Origin: Deltaproteobacteria bacterium
Lineage (GTDB): Bacteria; Desulfobacterota; Deferrimicrobia; Deferrimicrobiales; Deferrimicrobiaceae
Direction of reading: 5' to 3'
DNA: 19,610 nt
NCBI GenBank assembly: GCA_003105225.1
Contig: PQAK01000134.1
Span: 4,512 to 24,121, forward strand
The notes beneath the pieces were generated by a model, which worked only from the letters and a program-made list of their open reading frames with translations, was not told the DNA's origin and made no database searches. This document shows positions 1 through 5,409 of the stretch, in pieces (the first letter of the stretch is position 1; each line of letters starts with the position of its first letter). Made by a program: the position numbers and the translations under genes.

Positions 1-396
1 GCGGGCCAGTTCGAGCTCAACGTGATGGAGCCGGTGCTGGTCTTCAACCTGCTCCAGTCCATCAGCATCATGAAGAACGTCTTCGTCGTGTTCCGGAAGT
101 ACCTGGTGGAGGGCCTCGTGGCGAACGCGGACCGGATGAAGGCGTACGTGGACAACAGCACGGGCGTCATCACCGCGATCAATCCCCACGTGGGATACGA
201 GACCGCCGCCCGCATCGCCCGGGAGGCGAACCTGACCGGGAAATCGGTCCGGGAGCTGATCCTCCGGGACAAGGTGCTGACCGAGGAGCAGCTGAACCGG
301 ATCCTCGACCCTTACGAGATGACCAGCCCGGGGATCGCGGGCACGGACAAGAAGCCGGACCGGCCCTGGTGGGAGGAACATACGGTCAACCATTGA
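1..396 (+). CDS. aspA: Aspartate ammonia-lyase, C-terminal part (5' end outside window)
   Basis: The frame is open from base 1 and ends at TGA 394-396. It gives the last ~131 residues of a fumarase/aspartase superfamily enzyme. The opening GQFELNVMEPV corresponds to the conserved segment that starts the C-terminal part of the central helical bundle, and NSTGVITAINPHVGYE followed by TGKSVRELIL is characteristic of the superfamily's small C-terminal domain. The wording (long tail ending in DPYEMTSPG) is closer to aspartate ammonia-lyase (L-aspartate to fumarate plus ammonia) than to class II fumarase, but the signature loop GSSxMPxKxN lies upstream of the window, so fumarase cannot be fully excluded. 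No terminator is seen directly after it; a small ORF with a strong ribosome site begins 13 bases downstream, so the following genes may be co-transcribed. Confidence 0.85.
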   Translation, partial: AGQFELNVMEPVLVFNLLQSISIMKNVFVVFRKYLVEGLVANADRMKAYVDNSTGVITAINPHVGYETAARIAREANLTGKSVRELILRDKVLTEEQLNRILDPYEMTSPGIAGTDKKPDRPWWEEHTVNH

Positions 397-409
397 GGAA
401 GGAGGCGGC

Positions 410-508
410 ATGGAACGATCCCTTTCGAAGGTTCCGGTGCTTGCCGTGGCGGCCTTGGCGTTCGCGGCGGTGTCGTCGGGCGCCTCGATCGATAGGACAA
501 GGAAATGA
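410..508 (+). CDS. Putative 32-residue small secreted or membrane peptide, coupled to the channel gene
   Basis: An ATG at 410 sits 5-6 bases after a very strong Shine-Dalgarno stretch (GGAAGGAGG). The frame runs 32 codons to TGA at 506-508, which overlaps the ATG of the channel gene (ATGA at 505-508). The peptide has a basic start (MERSLSKVP), a hydrophobic Ala/Val/Leu core at about residues 10-22, and an S-S-G-A-S stretch that resembles a signal peptidase I site, then a short charged tail. It looks like a free-standing signal peptide, a one-segment membrane microprotein, or a leader that couples translation into the channel. It could also be the surviving 5' end of a decayed secreted-protein gene. 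I recognise no family. The strong ribosome site and the 4-base overlap are the evidence that it is translated. Confidence 0.5.
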   Translation: MERSLSKVPVLAVAALAFAAVSSGASIDRTRK

Positions 509-1194
509 CGCCGCCCCCACTCGTTGACACGCGCCCGAAGGGACGCCGATGGATCCGGCCCGGATTCGCCTGGCTGCTTCCCCTGCTCCTGCTCCACCTG
601 GTCGTTTCCGGGTTTCCGGTCCATTACCCGCTGTTCTTTGCCATCCGGGCCATCGTCAGGGGAAGCGCCCTCGTATTGACGCTTTATGTTTCAAGGATCG
701 GCCGGGCATTCTTCCTGGCGATGGTCGTGCTGACCTTGGTCACGGCGGCGGCATCCGTATCCGCCCCGGAACGCCCCGGCTGGTACCAGGACCTCATCTT
801 GGCCTCCTGGAGCATGATCCTGCTGCTGGCCCCCGTTGCGATTTTCCGAAGGATACGAAAGGAATTCCAGGGGGAAGGAGTGGACCTGGAGGTCGTCCTG
901 GGCGCCCTGTGCGCCTACCTGTGGATTGGCGCCTATTTTGCTTTCCTCTACGGCGCCGCCGCGGTCGTCTTCCAATCCCCGTTTTTCGATCAGCCCGGGG
1001 CGGAAAACCAGTTGAATTACCTTTACTTCAGTTTCACCACCCTTACCACCGTGGGATACGGCGACCTCTCTCCGGGATACGGGCCCGGGCGGATGCTCGC
1101 GGCCACCGAGGCCGTCATCGGCCAGATCTATCTCGTCTCCGTGGTCGCAATCATCGTCGGCGCCTTCGTGAGACAGAAGCCCCCCCGTTCCTGA
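505..1194 (+). CDS. Potassium channel-like membrane protein (ion channel 2 family)
   Basis: This 229-residue protein is mostly membrane-embedded. Hydrophobic segments lie at about residues 22-36, 43-62, 68-85, 98-114, 130-157 and 203-222. Between the last two is a pore loop, YFSFTTLTTVGYGDLSP, containing the K+ selectivity filter TVGYGD (residues 182-187). That filter is diagnostic of the two-transmembrane pore module shared by KcsA-like and voltage-gated-like channels, so K+ conduction at the cytoplasmic membrane is the likely role. There is no S4-like row of regularly spaced arginines and no RCK/TrkA-N domain, so no gating signal is evident. The ATG start overlaps the stop of the preceding small ORF, which suggests coupled translation; its own ribosome site is weak (AAGGAA immediately upstream). 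The gene ends inside a GC hairpin facing the convergent marC-like gene. Confidence 0.85.
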   Translation: MTPPPLVDTRPKGRRWIRPGFAWLLPLLLLHLVVSGFPVHYPLFFAIRAIVRGSALVLTLYVSRIGRAFFLAMVVLTLVTAAASVSAPERPGWYQDLILASWSMILLLAPVAIFRRIRKEFQGEGVDLEVVLGALCAYLWIGAYFAFLYGAAAVVFQSPFFDQPGAENQLNYLYFSFTTLTTVGYGDLSPGYGPGRMLAATEAVIGQIYLVSVVAIIVGAFVRQKPPRS

Positions 1195-1202
1195 GCGGGG
1201 GG
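1181..1202. terminator. GC hairpin between convergent channel and MarC genes
   Basis: CCCCCCG at 1181-1187 pairs with CGGGGGG at 1196-1202 around an 8-base loop that contains the channel gene's stop codon. It sits in the 10-base gap between two convergent genes, so it could stop transcription in both directions. There is no T-run on either side, so intrinsic termination is uncertain. Confidence 0.4.
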
Positions 1203-1204
1203 CG

Positions 1205-1840
1205 TCAGCGGCCGAGGGCGACGGAAACGCCGTCCACCACGTACTGGACGGAGATGAAGGCGAGAATCAGGCCCATGATCCTTACGACGATCGTGATCCC
1301 GAGGGCCCCGATCCAGCGCTGCAGCTCGTCGGACCTGCGTAGGAGAAGGTGCGTCGCCAGGAAAACCACGGTGCAGGCGGAAAGGAGGGCGACGTACGAT
1401 GCGGCTCCCCGGGCGCGGTCGGCGAAGAGGAGGGTGGTGGCGATCGCACCCGGCCCCGCCAGGAGGGGAATGGCCAGGGGCGTCACGGAGATATCGTCCT
1501 TGGCTCCCGCAATCCGTTCCTCCCGCTCGCTGGTTCCCGTGCCGGTGGTCCGGCCGTACAGCATTTCGACGGAGATGAGGAAGAGGAGAATCCCGCCGCA
1601 GATGCGGATCGCCGGCGTCCGGATCCCCAGGTAGCCGATCAGCAGGGGGCCGGTAAGGATGAAGACGACGATCACCAGGTAGGCGATGATGCAGCCCCGC
1701 CGGGCCATCTCCCTGCGCTCCTCGGGGCGGTTATGGCGGGTGATGGCGAGGAAGGACGGGATCGCGACCAGGGGGTCGACGATGAGGAACAGCTGGATGG
1801 CGTATGCGGCAAACAGGGAAAGGGATTCCGTCACGGCCAT
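1205..1840 (-). CDS. MarC family integral membrane protein
   Basis: This 211-residue protein has six predicted membrane segments (about residues 8-30, 50-70, 76-95, 118-140, 147-168, 180-205). The conserved MarC-family motif ISVTPLAIPLLAGPGAI lies at about residues 117-133, and DPLVAIPSFLAIT near residue 22 also fits the family. MarC proteins (UPF0056, also called NAAT transporters) are inner-membrane proteins of mostly unknown substrate; the old link with multiple antibiotic resistance in E. coli has not held up, and an amino-acid transport role is known only for some relatives. The ATG at 1840 lies directly against GGGAG with no spacer, so the GTG two codons downstream (1834), spaced about 6 bases, may be the true start. 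It is divergent from the dodecin gene across a shared 139-base region. Confidence 0.85.
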   Translation of the reverse strand: MAVTESLSLFAAYAIQLFLIVDPLVAIPSFLAITRHNRPEERREMARRGCIIAYLVIVVFILTGPLLIGYLGIRTPAIRICGGILLFLISVEMLYGRTTGTGTSEREERIAGAKDDISVTPLAIPLLAGPGAIATTLLFADRARGAASYVALLSACTVVFLATHLLLRRSDELQRWIGALGITIVVRIMGLILAFISVQYVVDGVSVALGR

Positions 1841-1866
1841 CTCCCGGGAACGCGGCGCAACTCCGT

Positions 1867-1901
1867 TTGATCCTCCACCAGGGTCATTGTATACTGTATA
1901 C
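1867..1901 (+). promoter_or_regulatory. Sigma-70-like promoter for dodecin with overlapping palindromes
   Basis: TTGATC (1867-1872) and TATACT (1890-1895) are separated by exactly 17 bases and read toward the dodecin gene 79 bases downstream. The -10 box is embedded in GTATACTGTATAC (1889-1901), two GTATAC palindromes separated by one T, which looks like an operator for a dimeric repressor. The divergent marC-like gene may share this control. Confidence 0.5.
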
Positions 1902-1979
1902 GATCAGTGCGTCCGTCAACCACCACTCCGTTCCCGCAACCGGAAAACCGAAGTGAACCCCCGGGCGAAAGGAGGGCAT

Positions 1980-2207
1980 ATGCCTCTCGAACTGGAGACG
2001 GGCCTTCACGTGGGGAAAGTCGTGGAAATCACGGCGGCGTCGCCGAAAAGCTTCGAAGACGCGATCGCGCTGGGCATCGCACGCGCCTCCAAAACCTTGA
2101 AGAAAATCCAGGGCGCCTGGGTGAAGGAGCAGAAGGTGATCGTCCGGGACGGCAAGATCGCCGAATTCCGCGTGGACTTGAAGGTGACGTTTGTCCTCGA
2201 GGATTGA
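1980..2207 (+). CDS. Dodecin family flavin-binding protein
   Basis: The start is the ATG at 1980, preceded by AAAGGAGGG at good spacing; a longer upstream frame has no support. The 75-residue product carries the dodecin pattern: VVEITAASPKSFEDAI (beta strand plus helix), ARASKTLKKIQGAWV, and a final strand pair DGKIAEFRVDLKVTFVLED. Dodecins form hollow dodecamers that bind pairs of flavins or similar compounds and are thought to buffer or sequester them. The stacking Trp is present (W47). Where the halophile and mycobacterial proteins have a Gln contacting the flavin (Tyr/Phe-Gln-Val), this one has Arg (R64, FRV), so ligand preference may differ. It is monocistronic, with a promoter upstream and a strong hairpin downstream. 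Confidence 0.9.
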   Translation: MPLELETGLHVGKVVEITAASPKSFEDAIALGIARASKTLKKIQGAWVKEQKVIVRDGKIAEFRVDLKVTFVLED

Positions 2208-2266
2208 CCGGGCAGCCATCCTCGTCCCGCCGATCGGGGGAGGGGTGGGTCGTTGGGTGGGATCGG

Positions 2267-2296
2267 GGAGGGGCCGTCGGGGCCGGCGGCCCCTCC
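2267..2296. terminator. Strong GC hairpin downstream of dodecin
   Basis: GGAGGGGCCG from 2267 pairs with CGGCCCCTCC-type sequence ending at 2296: at least 9 base pairs, extendable by a G-U pair, with a short GGGG loop. It lies between convergent genes (dodecin stop 2207, receiver stop 2333). The downstream T content is low on both strands, so it may be an RNA-stabilising or Rho-assisted 3' end rather than a classic intrinsic terminator. Confidence 0.45.
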
Positions 2297-2332
2297 GGGC
2301 GTTTGAGGGACCCGGCCTGCCGCCCCGCGTCG

Positions 2333-2752
2333 TCAACTGACGCTTTCGGGCTCCAGGTTGCGGCCACGGCCGTGCGATAAGCAGCGCTTCAGCGATTTTT
2401 CCAGCGATGCAACGGTGATCGGCTTCTGGATCACGTCGTGGATTCCGATCCGGCCGGCTTCTTCCACCAGCTGATCGGTCCGGTACGGCGTGATCAGGAT
2501 CTTTACGGCTCCCGTCTGGCCTTTCCCGAATTGATTCAGCAACGAGAGGCCGTCCAGGCCCGGCAGCCAGTGCTCGCAGAGGATCAGGTCGAATCGTCCC
2601 TTCGACAACGGTTCGATCGCCTCGTTCGCATTTGCGGCCGATTGCATATGGCTGCCTTCGATCTGGAAAAACAGCGCGAAAGAGTCCCTGGTCCACGGGT
2701 CATCCTCGACCAGCAGGACATCTTTCACGCCCAGTTCATGGAAAACATTCAC
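2333..2752 (-). CDS. Stand-alone receiver domain protein with Glu at the phospho-acceptor site
   Basis: This 139-residue single receiver (CheY-like) domain has no output domain. The acidic pocket is VEDD (D17, D18), the conserved Thr is T88 (KILITPY) and the conserved Lys is K110 (VIQKP). The phospho-acceptor motif normally reads DLILxDxxxPGxDG; here it is DLILCEHWLPGLDG, so Glu60 (codon GAG) replaces the Asp. In other receivers such a change often mimics the phosphorylated state or abolishes phosphorylation, so the protein may be constitutively active or a scaffold. The GTG start at 2752 directly follows the TAG of the upstream gene (no gap), implying coupled translation in the operon zinc-ribbon / winged-helix-like / receiver. 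Confidence 0.8.
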   Translation of the reverse strand: MNVFHELGVKDVLLVEDDPWTRDSFALFFQIEGSHMQSAANANEAIEPLSKGRFDLILCEHWLPGLDGLSLLNQFGKGQTGAVKILITPYRTDQLVEEAGRIGIHDVIQKPITVASLEKSLKRCLSHGRGRNLEPESVS

Positions 2753-3181
2753 CTAGTGGAGGCCCGCCTTCCCCTGGGTTCTGCCGCATGCCGTGCCGAT
2801 ATCCGCAATGCCCCGATCGCCTCTGCGCATCCGGTCGTAAAAACGCAGGGATGCGGAATGGATGGCCTGGATCTGGGGATTCGTGAAGGATCTCGACAGG
2901 TAGGTTCGATACTCGTGGATGCCTCCGCAAACGACCGCCGTTTCTCCCTCGATCCGCAGGGATCCCGAATCGATCAGGTTTTTTATCGCGCTGTCGACGG
3001 TTCGTGAGTAGCAAACATCCCCCGTCAACGAGAAACGAAGTCCCGACAGGATCGGTTCATGGGCCTTCATTTCGTGGAAGATCGAATGGATTTCACGGAC
3101 GGTGATGCACTCGTCCTCTCTTGCCGCCAACAGGAGGATACCGGACAGGATGTCCTTGAAATTCGGAGGGATGAGATCCAT
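2753..3181 (-). CDS. Unrecognised 142-residue protein, winged-helix-like
   Basis: I do not recognise a named family. The ATG at 3181 gives 142 residues. A longer start is possible at a TTG (3213-3211) overlapping the preceding gene's TGA, adding 11 residues and giving an AAAGGG ribosome site about 10 bases away; the ATG itself has only a poor site. The predicted helices around residues 8-40 (KDILSGILLLAA, TVREIHSIFHEM), a helix YSRTVDSAIKNLIDSG (58-73) and a hairpin-like SLRIEGETAVV resemble a winged-helix fold of the PadR/MarR kind, but this is a pattern judgement only. The C-terminal part (HEYRTYLSRSFT and on) is helical and basic. It lies immediately upstream of the Glu-type receiver and downstream of a zinc-ribbon gene. 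Confidence 0.65.
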   Translation of the reverse strand: MDLIPPNFKDILSGILLLAAREDECITVREIHSIFHEMKAHEPILSGLRFSLTGDVCYSRTVDSAIKNLIDSGSLRIEGETAVVCGGIHEYRTYLSRSFTNPQIQAIHSASLRFYDRMRRGDRGIADIGTACGRTQGKAGLH

Positions 3182-3210
3182 GAACGGTTTATCCCCGATT
3201 GCGAATGATA

Positions 3211-3399
3211 TCAATGTTCCGGTTCCCTTTCGACTCGACCGATGGATTTCTGGCAGTCGAGGCATTCCCAGTACACCTTGCCGGGTAGTTCCCTCTCGCG
3301 GAAGACATTGATTTCCTCGACCTTTCCGCAGCGGATGCAGGTAAGGAAAACGCTTACGACATCCCGGGTATCTTCCTGTGCGGCCGCTACGCCGTTCAT
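3211..3399 (-). CDS. Small zinc-ribbon protein
   Basis: The ATG at 3399 follows GGAGGGGA with a 6-base spacer, so this start is preferred over an upstream ATG at 3492 that has no ribosome site. The 62-residue product holds two CxxC knuckles, C21-I-R-C24 and C47-L-D-C50, separated by 22 residues, the geometry of a zinc ribbon. The rest is short and charged. Such proteins can bind nucleic acid or act as small regulatory subunits; nothing in the sequence decides which. It begins the likely three-gene unit with the winged-helix-like protein and the Glu-type receiver, and is 135 bases downstream of the HicB-like gene. Confidence 0.7.
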   Translation of the reverse strand: MNGVAAAQEDTRDVVSVFLTCIRCGKVEEINVFRERELPGKVYWECLDCQKSIGRVEREPEH

Positions 3400-3420
3400 T
3401 GGCTCCCCTCCACGGACTTC

Positions 3421-3456
3421 CAGCGCCGACGGGAACAAATAAGCGCGCTGGCGCTG
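3421..3456 (-). promoter_or_regulatory. Inverted repeat ahead of the zinc-ribbon gene (possible terminator or attenuator)
   Basis: Two alternative RNA stems overlap. AGCGC/GCGCT (3442-3455, loop of 4) is followed on the minus strand by the U-rich TATTTGTT, as a weak terminator after hicB would be. CAGCGCC/GGCGCTG (3421-3427 with 3450-3456, 7 pairs, 22-base loop) would exclude it. The two forms suggest either a simple terminator or a switch; the evidence is only base pairing. Confidence 0.3.
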
Positions 3457-3534
3457 AACCGCTCCGCCCGATGTCGTGTGCGCTGCCATCACCGGATATG
3501 CCGTGCTCCGAAAAATGGTGAAACCGCCCCGCGG

Positions 3535-3747
3535 CTAAAGACTCATTGCCAGATCGTTGTCCCTTGGAATCGGCTTCCCCTCGGCGATCAGGGTCTCCAG
3601 CCGGTAGGAAATGGAAAGTTTGATGTTCTGGATCGCTTCCTTTTTCGTGTCCCCATGGGACCGGCATCCCGGCAATGCGGGGCACACCGCCTGATACCCG
3701 CCGTTCCCTTTCTGCTCCAACAGGACCGTGTAACTGTGCCTCTTCAT
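3535..3747 (-). CDS. hicB: HicB family (UPF0150) protein, apparently without HicA
   Basis: The ATG at 3747 follows AAGGAGG with a 6-base spacer. The 70-residue product has the HicB core: YTVLLEQKGNGGYQAVCPALPGC, then SHGDTKKEAIQNIKLSISYRL and ETLIAEGKPIP. This degenerate RNase-H-like fold serves as the antitoxin of HicAB toxin-antitoxin pairs, neutralising the HicA mRNA interferase. This copy ends at residue 70 and lacks the C-terminal DNA-binding domain of longer HicB proteins. No HicA-like frame (about 60 residues with GSHH-type motif) is found on either side: the 276 bases upstream hold no gene and the next gene downstream is a zinc ribbon. It is therefore either an orphan antitoxin or a stand-alone regulator. 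Confidence 0.8.
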   Translation of the reverse strand: MKRHSYTVLLEQKGNGGYQAVCPALPGCRSHGDTKKEAIQNIKLSISYRLETLIAEGKPIPRDNDLAMSL

Positions 3748-4023
3748 CCGATGCCTCCTTATTGCCCGCTCCTGCCACTGCGATGATGGACTCATGTCCG
3801 GCGGGGTTATGGTCACGTAAATGTTATTTTTAACGGCGCTCGCATCCGGTATCGGCGATAAAAGTTTGCAGGAGATGTGCCGAAGTCGGGACTCAATGAG
3901 AAGTCAGAGAAATCGAAAGGTTAGCGGAACATCGGCCGGACGGCGATGCCGCGGGCGGGCGGAAATCTATAAAATTATCGAGATGGCGTTCGCAATCTCG
4001 AAAAATTTCGAGTCGGGGGCGAG
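3748..4023. other. AT-richer 276-base gap between hicB and the NtrC-type gene
   Basis: No convincing gene lies here. The 68-residue plus-strand frame at 3821-4027 lacks a ribosome site and has no recognisable sequence. The right end holds the terminator-like hairpins of the regulator operon; the left end must hold the hicB promoter, which I cannot define (AT-rich TTAAAAATAACATTTACG on the minus strand at about 3816-3833 is the most promoter-like stretch). Confidence 0.5.
3970..4012 (-). terminator. Terminator-like hairpins after the sensor/regulator operon
   Basis: Reading the minus strand after the regulator's stop, CTCGAAATTTTTCGAG (3997-4012; 7-base arms) comes first, then CGAGAT/ATCTCG (arms 3995-4000 and 3979-3984, with inner GCG/CGC) followed by the U-rich ATAATTTTAT. 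The second hairpin plus U-rich tail is a plausible intrinsic terminator for the binding protein/kinase/NtrC unit. Confidence 0.5.
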
Positions 4024-5409
4024 TTAAAGACCCAGTTTTTTCCGCCGATACCGGAACGTGTGGTAGTTGATGTGAAGGAGCATCGCGGCCCGGGTCTCGT
4101 TTCCCCCCGTCATGCGGAGAACTTCCTCGAAAAAATGCTTGTCCAGCGATTCGTGGGCCCCCTGGAGGTCGATGCCCTCCGGCGGGACGAGCGGGCGCAG
4201 GATTTCCTCGGCGGAGCGCGGACGGTCCGGGGAGGAATTCGTTTTCTCCAACCCAAGGTCTTTGCGGTTAAGCTCCGGCCCTTCGCTGACCAGGACGCCC
4301 CGCTCCACGATATTCCTCAGCTCCCGGACGTTCCCCTTCCAGCGGTAATTCTTCAGAGCCTCCTGCGCATCGGGGGAGATGCCGGTGAACGGCTTGTCGA
4401 ACTTCCGGCTGAATTCCAACAGAAAGTGCATGGCGATCGGGACGATGTCGTCCCGTCGCACCGTGAGGGACGGAACCTCCACCCGGGCGACGGCCAGGCG
4501 ATAGTAGAGATCTTCCCGGAAAAGGCCTTTTTCGATCTGCTCCTCGAGGTTTTTGTTCGTGGCGGAGACCACCCGCGTCCGAACCGTGAACTTCCTCGTC
4601 CCCCCCACGCGGTAATATTCCCCCTCTTCGAGAAAACGGAGCAGCTTGGCCTGCGCTTCCAGGCTCAAATCGCCGATCTCGTCGAGGAACAGGGTCCCGC
4701 CTTCGGCCTGTTCGACCAGGCCCTTCTTGCCCGCGGTATTCGCGCCGCTGAACGCCCCCTTTTCATACCCGAACAGCTCGCTCTCGATCAGTTCCCTCGG
4801 GATGGCGGCGCAGTTCACGCTGACCAGGGGGCCGCGGAAATTCGGGCTCCGGTAGTGGATGGCGCTCGCGATCAACTCCTTGCCGGTTCCCGTTTCCCCG
4901 AGGATGAGGACCGGGGTGTCCGGGCTCCTGGCGAGCTGTCCCACGGACTGCATCACGTCCTTGATCGTGTTGCTCTCTCCCATGAAACACGGAAGGTTTT
5001 CGCGGAGAACCTGCTCCTGGAGGCTTTGAACCTCTTTTTTCAACCGGATGGATTCGAGGGCGTTCCGGATGCTCACGTCCAAGGTGTCCATGTTGAGCGG
5101 TTTCACCACGTAATCGTAGGCGCCGAGCTTCATCGCGGAGACGATGTTTTTCACGTCTTCGTACGCCGTGATGACGATAACGAGGATCCCGGGGTCGATG
5201 CGCTTGAAAGCCGGCAGCGCCTCGATCCCGCTCATTCCCGGAAGGCCGATATCGAGAAGGACGAGGTCCGGGGGAGCGGCCGCTGCGGCCTCGATGGCGC
5301 TTTCCGCGTCGGGAAAGTCCGCCAGCCGGTATCTCCCCTCGAGGGCGAACGTCAAGGTGGTGCGGATGGTGGCTTCGTCGTCGACGATGAAGAGGGAATA
5401 TCGGATCAA
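4024..5409 (-). CDS. NtrC-family sigma-54-dependent response regulator
   Basis: The product is 461 residues with the classic three parts. The receiver domain spans about 1-120, with D10/D11, phospho-acceptor D53 (LLDIGLPGMSG), T81 and K103. The sigma-54-activator AAA+ domain spans about 140-375, with Walker A GETGTGKE (171-178), the loop-1 motif GAFSGA (218-223), Walker B TLFLDE (239-244) and WKGNVRELRN near 357. The Fis-type helix-turn-helix spans about 427-460 (GNETRAAMLLHINYHTFRYR). The usual GAFTGA is GAFSGA, a conservative Thr-to-Ser change at the residue that touches sigma-54. The TTG start at 5409 overlaps the kinase's TGA (TTGA), with AAGGAA 7 bases upstream, so the pair is translationally coupled. 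It should activate sigma-54 promoters from upstream sites when phosphorylated by the adjacent kinase. Confidence 0.93.
   Translation of the reverse strand: MIRYSLFIVDDEATIRTTLTFALEGRYRLADFPDAESAIEAAAAAPPDLVLLDIGLPGMSGIEALPAFKRIDPGILVIVITAYEDVKNIVSAMKLGAYDYVVKPLNMDTLDVSIRNALESIRLKKEVQSLQEQVLRENLPCFMGESNTIKDVMQSVGQLARSPDTPVLILGETGTGKELIASAIHYRSPNFRGPLVSVNCAAIPRELIESELFGYEKGAFSGANTAGKKGLVEQAEGGTLFLDEIGDLSLEAQAKLLRFLEEGEYYRVGGTRKFTVRTRVVSATNKNLEEQIEKGLFREDLYYRLAVARVEVPSLTVRRDDIVPIAMHFLLEFSRKFDKPFTGISPDAQEALKNYRWKGNVRELRNIVERGVLVSEGPELNRKDLGLEKTNSSPDRPRSAEEILRPLVPPEGIDLQGAHESLDKHFFEEVLRMTGGNETRAAMLLHINYHTFRYRRKKLGL

Noticed and set aside
549..1634. 361-residue plus-strand frame over the channel and marC-like gene
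   Set aside because: Arg/Pro-rich shadow spanning two convergent genes with clear families.
3400..3534. Possible hicA remnant downstream of hicB
   Set aside because: No frame with HicA-like GSHH or VPVH motifs was found in any reading direction.
3821..4027. 68-residue plus-strand frame in the hicB/NtrC gap
   Set aside because: No ribosome site, no recognisable sequence, and it overlaps the terminator hairpins of the opposite strand.
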